DNA from: DATAFF01 sp044870245
GTDB lineage: Bacteria > Pseudomonadota > Alphaproteobacteria > Rhizobiales > Aestuariivirgaceae
Length of the DNA: 20,130 bases
Assembly (NCBI GenBank): GCA_044870245.1
Contig: JBIOYR010000095.1
Location: 1-20,130 of the forward strand
Reading direction: 5' to 3'
The position numbers and the translations under genes are program-made. Below the pieces are notes generated by a model that saw only the letters and a program-made list of their open reading frames with translations, had not been told where the DNA came from and ran no database searches. Positions 14,709 through 20,130 of the stretch are shown here, piece by piece (the first letter of the stretch is position 1; each line of letters opens with the position of its first letter).

Positions 14709-15710
14709 CTATTTGACGTAGTCGTTGGTGTAGAACGCCGTCGCCGGCTTGTCCGTCTGCAGATCGTTGTACTTCTTCATGAGATTGAGCATGTCGTCCC
14801 AATCGGATGCGACGTGGAGGCCGAGCTTCTTGTCGGTGTTGGCCTTCGAATAGAGAACGCCGAGCGTCACATCGAGCACCGCCCGCGCCTGGGCCTTGCC
14901 CTGATCCTCCGCCATGGTCCCGCCGACGATATCGGCCATTGCCGTGATCGCCGCATCGGGATTGGCCTCCGCCTCCTTGTAGGATTTGAGCGTCGCTTCC
15001 ACGAAGCGCTTCACCAGGTCGGGATTGTTCTTCAGCGTCTCGGTGTTGGTGACGATGCAATAGCCGACCTGATTGACGCCGAAATCCGAATAGGGAAACG
15101 TCACCGGCTGCGCTCCGCCATTGGCCTTGATCTCGGCCGGCTTGTCGTCGAGCCCTCCCAATATGCCGACCGATCCCCCTGCCCCTTGCAGATAGCTCGA
15201 CACCAGCGCGCCATCCGGCACATTGGTGATCTTGACGTCGCCCTCCGTAAGCCCGCCATTCTTCAGCACCAGCGGGAAAAAGGTGTTCACCCCGGCATTG
15301 GCGGTGGTGAGAATGGACTTCCCCTTGAGATCGCCAAGCTTGCTCACCCCGGCATCGGGACGGACGATCACCGCTTCGGTGCCCATCGCGTCGATCACCG
15401 CCACCGAGATCAGCGGCGCGCCCTTCGCCGCCAGGTTCACCATCGAGGCGCAGGAGCCATAGGAGAACTGACTGTCGCCATTGGCCACCAGCCTGTGGGC
15501 AGAACCCGAGCCATTGCCCGAGCGGATGTCGAGATCGATCCCGGCGTCGCGGAAGTAACCCTTGTCCTTGCCGAGCGCAAAGGGTGCGTGCGACCCGTAA
15601 TACATCCAATTGAGCCTGAGCCGCACCGGGTCGGCGGCATTGGCAGCCGACGGCAGCACGGCACCGAGAAGCAGCGCGGCAGTCAGCACGAGTCTGTTCA
15701 GCCTGGTCAT
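14709..15710 (-). CDS. ABC transporter substrate-binding protein, NMT1/TauA-like
   Basis: The 333-residue periplasmic protein has a clear Sec signal peptide (TRLNRLVLTAALLLGAVLP..., cleavage after ANA at about residue 25). The mature start VRLRLNWMYYGSHAPFALG and then GYFRDAGIDLDIRSGNGSG are typical of the NMT1/THI5-like and taurine-type binding proteins. GGAGAGGAAAC forms the ribosome binding site. The family binds sulfonates, nitrate, pyrimidine precursors, aromatic acids and other small solutes, so the ligand is open. It sits 15 bases after the large UxaA-type gene. Confidence 0.92.
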   Translation of the reverse strand: MTRLNRLVLTAALLLGAVLPSAANAADPVRLRLNWMYYGSHAPFALGKDKGYFRDAGIDLDIRSGNGSGSAHRLVANGDSQFSYGSCASMVNLAAKGAPLISVAVIDAMGTEAVIVRPDAGVSKLGDLKGKSILTTANAGVNTFFPLVLKNGGLTEGDVKITNVPDGALVSSYLQGAGGSVGILGGLDDKPAEIKANGGAQPVTFPYSDFGVNQVGYCIVTNTETLKNNPDLVKRFVEATLKSYKEAEANPDAAITAMADIVGGTMAEDQGKAQARAVLDVTLGVLYSKANTDKKLGLHVASDWDDMLNLMKKYNDLQTDKPATAFYTNDYVK

Positions 15711-15725
15711 GTTTCCTCTCCCTTT

Positions 15726-16973
15726 CTATCCGAGCGGGAAGCAGGCCGGTCCCGCCGGTTCATAGCTCTTATAGGCAAGCGCGAATTCCTGGTGGCCCAG
15801 CGCTTCCGAGCGGCTCTGCTCGCCGCTCGCCAGCGCCACGATCCTGCGCAGGATGTGCTCGCCGACCTCCTGTATCGTCTCCTGGCCATCGGCAATGGTG
15901 CCGCCATTGACGTCGATATCGTCGCTCAGCCGCTGGAACACCCGGGAGTTCGACACGCCCTTGATGATCGGGGCGATCGCCTGACCGACCACCGAGCCGG
16001 CACCGGTCGTGAACACGATCAGCTGGCAGCCGCTGGCCACCATCTCGGTCACCGTCTGGGTGTCGTTGATATTGGGAATGCCGAGCCTGACCGGTCCGTC
16101 ATTGACCGTGTCCATCAAGTGCAGGCCGGGCCGGCGCGGCCGGTCGCCCGGCTTGAGCAGGCCGACGATCGGGCGCGAGCCGCTCTTGGCATAGGCGCCG
16201 ACCGACTTCTCCTCGATGGTCGAGAGTCCATGCTTGATGTTGCCGCCGCCGAAGCTGCCATGGCCGAGCTCCCGGTGATAGGCATCGGCCTTGGCGACGG
16301 CGGCGATGAGCTCCGCGCCGAGCTCCGGCGTTACCGCGCGGCCCGCCATGTGCTGCTCGCAGCCGATCAGCTCCGGCGTCTCCTCGAACATCACCGTCGC
16401 GCCCTGATCGACCAGAAGATCGAAGGCATGGCCAACTGCGGGATTGATGGTGATGCCGGAGAGGCCGTCCGAGCCGCCGCATTTGGTGCCGATCGTGAGC
16501 TCGCCAAGCGACAGCGGCACGGTCGCCGCCGTCCTCAATCGCATGAGCTCGGCAGCGACGAAGGCGCGGCCTTCCTCGATCGTCGTGCGGGTGCCGCCGC
16601 GGTCCTGGATAACCATGAGCTCGACCGGCCGCCCCGATCGGGCGATTGCCTCTTTGAGATCGCTGCGCCGGAACTCCTCGCAGCCGAGCGATACCAGCAG
16701 CACCGCGCCGACATTGGGATGGGTGCACATCGCCTCGAGAATCCGGTGGGCATAATCGCTCGGATAGCAGCCGGGAAAGCCGATCAGCTGCGCCCCCTGC
16801 TCCTGGAACGGCTCGGCGATCCGTCGTGCCACGTGATGGGCGCATTCGACGAGATAGACGATCGCCAGGAAATTGCGGATGCCCTTGCGGCCGTCCTGCC
16901 GCAAGTAGCCCCGCATCCGGCTGAGGTCGAGCCGCGGGATCTTTGCCACCGAATGCGCCGGCGCGTCACTCAT
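15726..16973 (-). CDS. UxaA-family dehydratase/lyase, large (C-terminal) subunit
   Basis: The 415-residue protein carries the catalytic half of the altronate/galactarate dehydratase family: GYLRQDGRKGIRNFLAIV near the start, FPGCYPSDYAHRILEAM, VSLGCEEFRRSD, the metal-site motif GTKCGGSDGLSG, MFEETPELIGCE, and GNIKHGLSTIEEKSVG. These cysteines and acidic residues hold the iron or metal used to eliminate water, or sulfite in the SuyB branch, from a 2,3-substituted acid. The ATG at 16973 (MSDAPAHS) was chosen: it overlaps the small-subunit gene by eight bases, and the 40 in-frame codons upstream are the small-subunit gene read in another frame. Confidence 0.88.
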   Translation of the reverse strand: MSDAPAHSVAKIPRLDLSRMRGYLRQDGRKGIRNFLAIVYLVECAHHVARRIAEPFQEQGAQLIGFPGCYPSDYAHRILEAMCTHPNVGAVLLVSLGCEEFRRSDLKEAIARSGRPVELMVIQDRGGTRTTIEEGRAFVAAELMRLRTAATVPLSLGELTIGTKCGGSDGLSGITINPAVGHAFDLLVDQGATVMFEETPELIGCEQHMAGRAVTPELGAELIAAVAKADAYHRELGHGSFGGGNIKHGLSTIEEKSVGAYAKSGSRPIVGLLKPGDRPRRPGLHLMDTVNDGPVRLGIPNINDTQTVTEMVASGCQLIVFTTGAGSVVGQAIAPIIKGVSNSRVFQRLSDDIDVNGGTIADGQETIQEVGEHILRRIVALASGEQSRSEALGHQEFALAYKSYEPAGPACFPLG

Positions 16974-17268
16974 AATGGTCGACCTCATTGTCGAGATACT
17001 GGCTGCGGACATTGTGGATGTGGACCAGCGCGCCCTTGGCGATCGCCGCTTTTGCCACGCCGACCGGCATGCCGAACCGGATGATCTGCTCATCGACGGC
17101 GATCGGCTGGAGCGCTATCTTGTGTCCTTGCGGGATGCGCTCGCGCGCCGTCACCGTCAGCTCAGCCCGATCGAGCGCCATCTCGCCGGCGGCGATATCG
17201 CCCAGCGCCACCGCGACATTGTCGGCGGAAGCAAGCCTGACCATGTTGGCGCGACGGTCCATGAGCAT
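16966..17268 (-). CDS. UxaA-family dehydratase/lyase, small SAF-domain subunit
   Basis: The 100-residue product (MLMDRRANMVRLASADNVAV...) is a stand-alone SAF domain, with VALGDIAAGE, ERIPQGHKIALQPIAVDEQI, FGMPVGVAKAAIAKGALVHIHNV. This is the region fused at the N-terminus of single-chain altronate dehydratase and separate in SuyA-type enzymes. It should pair with the large subunit encoded next. The start shares one base with the stop of the DapA-family gene (TGATG) and its end overlaps the large-subunit gene by eight bases, so all three are translationally coupled. An ATG at 17262 is an alternative start. Confidence 0.85.
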   Translation of the reverse strand: MLMDRRANMVRLASADNVAVALGDIAAGEMALDRAELTVTARERIPQGHKIALQPIAVDEQIIRFGMPVGVAKAAIAKGALVHIHNVRSQYLDNEVDHYE

Positions 17269-18230
17269 CACCGGTCCTTGAGCCTCGGCACCCCGGTCTG
17301 CTGCATCATCTCCAGCGTCGCGGCGCGGTAGCGCTGGCGGATATCGCGGGTGGGCGGCCGGCAGCGGCTCGACGGCAGCCCGACGAGCTCCATGCAGAGC
17401 TTGTCCAGATACCCATCGCCGCTGGTAAATTCGCGCTCGATGCGGGTCCACAGCTTGTAGAACGGCATCGCTTCCTCGACCATCATCCGGGCGATCTCGG
17501 GATAGTTCCCGCGGCCGACCTCGTCGATCAGTTTTACGCCCCATTCCGGCCAGTAGTTGCATAGGTGGACCTCGAACGCCCGGGACCCCAGCGCCGGCAT
17601 CGCCGAATAGGGAAAGAACAGATTGTTGTCGATGATGGTGAATCGGTCGGAGAAATGCGAGGTGACATCTTCGAACTCCATGGCGTCGGTGCGCGGCGTC
17701 GCCCATTTCAGCCCGACGATATTGGGGATTCGGGCCAACCTCTCGACCATGCCGAAACTCAAATTCGTCGCAGTCCAGAAGGTGTTGTAGACGATGATGC
17801 CGACATTCTTGGCTGCCGTCGCGCCGGCGGTGATGAACTCCTCGAAATCGGTCTCGGTGTGGGTGAAGTAGAACGGACAGGAGACTTGCAGGAAATCGAA
17901 CCCCATTGCCGCGGCGGCTTCGGCCAGGCGGCAGAGTTCGCGCGTGCTCGTCGTCTGGCCGCCAAAAGCGAGCGGCACCCGGCCCGACGCCTCGTCCATC
18001 ACGGTTTCCGCCACCTTGAGGCGCTCCTCGAAGCTCATGGTCGAGAAATCGCCGGCAGCGCCACCGGCCAGCAGCGTCGCATTCCCGGCATTGAGCCCGT
18101 TGTCGAGCAGAAAGCGAACGAAGCTCCGCAAGGCAGAGCCGTTTACCGGCAGGTCGGAGGAGTCGACGAAAGGCGTCGGGACGGTGACGTAGCAGCCTTC
18201 GAGCCGTCGCTTCAGATGATCGAAATCCAT
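17268..18230 (-). CDS. DapA-family (DHDPS/KDG aldolase-like) lyase or dehydratase
   Basis: The 320-residue protein is a class I aldolase TIM barrel of the dihydrodipicolinate synthase family. Lys175 in IVGLKWATP would form the Schiff base and Tyr148 in IIVYNT the proton relay. The usual GTTGE pyruvate-binding loop is replaced by GGAAGDFSTMSFEER (residues 57-70), so it is unlikely to be the lysine-pathway enzyme. Members include 2-keto-3-deoxy sugar-acid aldolases, 5-keto-4-deoxyglucarate dehydratase and hydroxyproline-pathway deaminases. It is the first gene of the minus-strand operon, coupled to the UxaA-type subunits, and probably acts on their product. Confidence 0.85.
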   Translation of the reverse strand: MDFDHLKRRLEGCYVTVPTPFVDSSDLPVNGSALRSFVRFLLDNGLNAGNATLLAGGAAGDFSTMSFEERLKVAETVMDEASGRVPLAFGGQTTSTRELCRLAEAAAAMGFDFLQVSCPFYFTHTETDFEEFITAGATAAKNVGIIVYNTFWTATNLSFGMVERLARIPNIVGLKWATPRTDAMEFEDVTSHFSDRFTIIDNNLFFPYSAMPALGSRAFEVHLCNYWPEWGVKLIDEVGRGNYPEIARMMVEEAMPFYKLWTRIEREFTSGDGYLDKLCMELVGLPSSRCRPPTRDIRQRYRAATLEMMQQTGVPRLKDR

Positions 18231-18255
18231 GTCCGATCATCGCAGCAAAACGGGC

Positions 18256-18284
18256 AAGGAATTGACCTTGAGCGACAAATCCTT
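18256..18284. promoter_or_regulatory. Inverted repeat, candidate operator in the divergent control region
   Basis: AAGGAATTG (18256-18264) and CAAATCCTT (18276-18284) form 9-bp arms with one mismatch and an 11-bp spacer, so centres lie about two helical turns apart. It is centred in the 85-bp gap between the operon start and the regulator gene, 26 bases from the former and 31 from the latter. It is a natural binding site for the GlxA-type regulator or a dimeric partner; binding is inference. Confidence 0.5.
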
Positions 18285-18315
18285 CTCAATGGGCGGCAGT
18301 TCGTGAGGCAACGTC

Positions 18316-19326
18316 ATGCTCGACAAGAGCCGCAACATACCCCGCTTCGTCTTCCTGCTGCAGCCGGAATTCCCGATCAACGCCTTCGTGCTGGCGACCG
18401 AGGCTTTGCGCATCGTCAACCAGAACAGTGGCCGCACGCTGGTGAGCGCCGTAACCGTTTCCGAGGACGGTCACGATGTCAGAGCGAGCAACGGCATGTG
18501 GATCAAACCTGACGAGTCGCTTGCCACCATGCCGGCCGCCGAGGTCGTCCTGTTGTTCGAGGGCAATCTGCCGGTCCAGCGCACCACCAGCCGGCTGCTG
18601 TCGGCGCTCCGTGCCGCCAGCCGCCATGGCGCCCTCGTTGCCGGCATCGACACTGGCGCTTTCGCCCTGACCCAGGCCGGCCTTTTCGACGACACGGGTG
18701 TTGCCGTCCATTGGGAGGCTGCCCCGTCCTTCCGCGAGCGCTTTCCCGGGCGGACCACCGCCGACCGTTTGTTCATGGAAAGCCAGGGCATCGCTTCCTG
18801 TGCCGGCGGCGTCGCCACCCTCGACTTCATGCTGACGTTGATCGAGCGCTTCCATGGCCGCGCCCTTGCGTCGGAGGTCGCCGATGCGCTGGTCCATTCG
18901 CCGCGACCGGGCACCTCGCCGCAGCGCCGGGCCGACCAGTCGCGCGAGACCACCCCGGCGCTGTCGCGCCGCCTCATCGCGCTGATGGAGCGCAATCTCG
19001 ATTTCCCGCTCGCGCCCACTGCTCTGGCGACCGAGCTCGGCATCTCGATCCGCAAGCTCGAGCGCCACTGCCGGCGCATTTACGGCCAGTCGCCGATGCA
19101 GCTCTATCTCAAGGTCAGGCTCCAGGCTGCGCGCAATCTCCTGTTCTACGAGGAGCAGACCATGAAGGACATCGCCGATGCCTGCGGCTTCTCCTATCCA
19201 TCGGTGTTCACCCGCGCCTTCAAGTCCCAGTTCGGCCAGACCCCGCGCGCCTTTCGCCTGGCGCTGCGACGCCGGCAAGGCCAGACGGTGAGGCCCGAGA
19301 TCGCCCGCCTCACTCGCGGGGCATGA
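18316..19326 (+). CDS. GlxA-type transcriptional regulator (DJ-1/PfpI-like domain plus AraC helix-turn-helix)
   Basis: The 336-residue protein has an N-terminal DJ-1/PfpI-type domain (about 10-195) that starts RFVFLLQPEFPINAFVLATE. The nucleophile position reads GIDTGAFAL, so it lacks the catalytic Cys and should be a sensor, not an amidase. The C-terminal part (about 218-320) is an AraC/XylS DNA-binding domain with two helix-turn-helix units, including LATELGISIRKLERHCRRI and MKDIADACGFSYPSVFTRAF. Relatives such as GbdR and CdhR activate amine and betaine catabolism. It is divergent from the operon and is its likely activator. Its last 17 bases overlap the opposing transporter gene. Confidence 0.9.
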   Translation: MLDKSRNIPRFVFLLQPEFPINAFVLATEALRIVNQNSGRTLVSAVTVSEDGHDVRASNGMWIKPDESLATMPAAEVVLLFEGNLPVQRTTSRLLSALRAASRHGALVAGIDTGAFALTQAGLFDDTGVAVHWEAAPSFRERFPGRTTADRLFMESQGIASCAGGVATLDFMLTLIERFHGRALASEVADALVHSPRPGTSPQRRADQSRETTPALSRRLIALMERNLDFPLAPTALATELGISIRKLERHCRRIYGQSPMQLYLKVRLQAARNLLFYEEQTMKDIADACGFSYPSVFTRAFKSQFGQTPRAFRLALRRRQGQTVRPEIARLTRGA

Positions 19327-20130
19327 GCTCCGCCGGCGGGATGTGACAGCGAATGGTGTGCCTCGGCTCGGCCTCGCTCAGCGCCGGCTCCTCGGTCTCG
19401 CAGATCAGGCCGATCTTGCGCGGGCAGCGGCTCTGGAACACGCAGCCAGCCGGCGGCTTGATCGCGCTCGGGATCTCGCCTTGCAGTCGGACCCGCGCGC
19501 CATGGCTGCCGCTGATGTCGGGGATCGCCGAGAGGAGCGCCGCCGTATAGGGATGCTGCGGTCCATGAAACACCCGTTCCGCCGGACCGATCTCGACGAT
19601 GCGGCCGAGATAGAGCACAGCGATCCGGTCGGCCAGATAGCGGATGACGCTGAGGTCATGCGAGATGAAGATGTAGCTCACGCCCTCCATCGTCTGGAGA
19701 TCGGCGAGCAGATTGAGGATCGCCGCCTGTACCGACACATCGAGTGCCGAGGTCGGTTCGTCGCACACCACCACCTTGGGCTCGCCGGCAAAAGCCCGCG
19801 CAATGGCCACCCGCTGCTTGAGCCCGCCAGACAGGGCCCGCGGTCGCTGCGGCAGATAGCGATCGGGCAATTGCACGCTGCGCGTCAGAGCGAGCAGGCG
19901 CCGCTGCAGCGCCGCGCCGGCAAGCCCGGCGAGCTTGGTGATCGCCCGCCCGATCAGCCGGCGCACCGCATGCGACCGGTTGAGCGCCGAGTCGGGATTC
20001 TGGAACACGATCTGCAGCGCCTTGACGTCCTCCGGCGCCCGTCCGCCGAGGCGCGGCGGCAACGTGCGCCCGTTGATGCTGATGCGGCTTTGCGGATCGG
20101 CCGCCGTCAGCCCGAGCAGCGAGCGCGCCA
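19310..20130 (-). CDS. Oligopeptide/dipeptide ABC transporter ATP-binding protein (5' part outside the window)
   Basis: The frame is open to the window edge; its first visible residues (ARSLLGLTAADPQ) correspond to the helix just after Walker A, so the gene begins beyond 20130. Seen are the Q-loop IVFQNPDSALN, signature LSGGLKQRVAIARAF, Walker B VVVCDEPTSALD, the H-loop FISHDLSV, the HPYTAALLSAIP segment and the C-terminal CVFQSRCP element with a further Cys. Together these are typical of DppD/DppF-type ATPases. It could also be the second half of a fused two-ATPase protein; the missing part would decide. The substrate-binding protein and permeases are not in the window. Its 3' end overlaps the regulator gene by 17 bases. 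Confidence 0.9.
   Translation of the reverse strand, partial: ARSLLGLTAADPQSRISINGRTLPPRLGGRAPEDVKALQIVFQNPDSALNRSHAVRRLIGRAITKLAGLAGAALQRRLLALTRSVQLPDRYLPQRPRALSGGLKQRVAIARAFAGEPKVVVCDEPTSALDVSVQAAILNLLADLQTMEGVSYIFISHDLSVIRYLADRIAVLYLGRIVEIGPAERVFHGPQHPYTAALLSAIPDISGSHGARVRLQGEIPSAIKPPAGCVFQSRCPRKIGLICETEEPALSEAEPRHTIRCHIPPAELMPRE

Noticed and set aside
14226..17084. A 952-codon open frame on the plus strand
   Set aside because: It lies antisense to the ATPase, binding protein and UxaA-type genes, all of which have clear family motifs. Its translation is rich in Arg, His and Asp with no recognisable domain, as expected for the opposite strand of high-GC genes.
1..20130. CRISPR arrays, insertion sequences, rRNA genes or intact tRNA genes
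   Set aside because: No regularly spaced repeats, transposase motifs, rRNA-like segments or complete cloverleaf were seen on reading the window.

Overview
The window is high-GC, densely coded chromosomal DNA, most likely from an alphaproteobacterium of the order Hyphomicrobiales (Rhizobiales). The best evidence is the gene chain rnd-lptC-lptA-lptB-rpoN-hpf-ptsN, the DUF1150/Hsp20 pair, and a lysine/ornithine decarboxylase followed by a homospermidine synthase, all typical of that group. Genus cannot be fixed from the sequence alone.

Layout. 1-1870: the 3' end of a TPR/cyclase-like gene, a possible 57-residue membrane peptide, an exported DUF4344 metallopeptidase with an HELGH zinc motif, and a small two-helix membrane protein. 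1871-7105 (+): a housekeeping cluster of RNase D, the LPS-export proteins LptC, LptA and LptB, sigma-54, the long ribosome hibernation factor and PTS-Ntr EIIA; several genes overlap or nearly touch. 7113-7923 (-): Hsp20 and DUF1150 behind a clear RpoH-type promoter. 7941-9110 (+): a YghO-like acyltransferase-fold protein with a TTG start. 9111-11982 (+): a structured leader RNA, then a polyamine operon in which the decarboxylase makes putrescine (and/or cadaverine) and homospermidine synthase turns putrescine into homospermidine.

12044-18230 (-): a seven-gene catabolic operon: DapA-family lyase, a split UxaA-family dehydratase (a 100-residue SAF subunit plus a large subunit), a TauABC/NMT1-type ABC importer, and an Ldh-family NAD(P)-dependent oxidoreductase. 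A GlxA-type regulator (DJ-1/PfpI-like domain plus AraC helix-turn-helix) is transcribed divergently across an 85-bp gap holding a near-perfect inverted repeat. The logic is import, dehydration or elimination, aldol-type cleavage and redox of a small hydroxy acid, but the substrate is unknown. 19310-20130 (-): the 3' part of a peptide-transporter ATPase gene, cut by the window end just after Walker A.

Best leads: (i) the decarboxylase leader RNA, which can form an SD-sequestering stem and a mutually exclusive hairpin, and is probably a member of the speF leader family; (ii) the orphan catabolic operon; (iii) the RpoH promoter and possible RNA thermometer ahead of hsp20. No CRISPR array, insertion sequence, rRNA or intact tRNA gene was seen.
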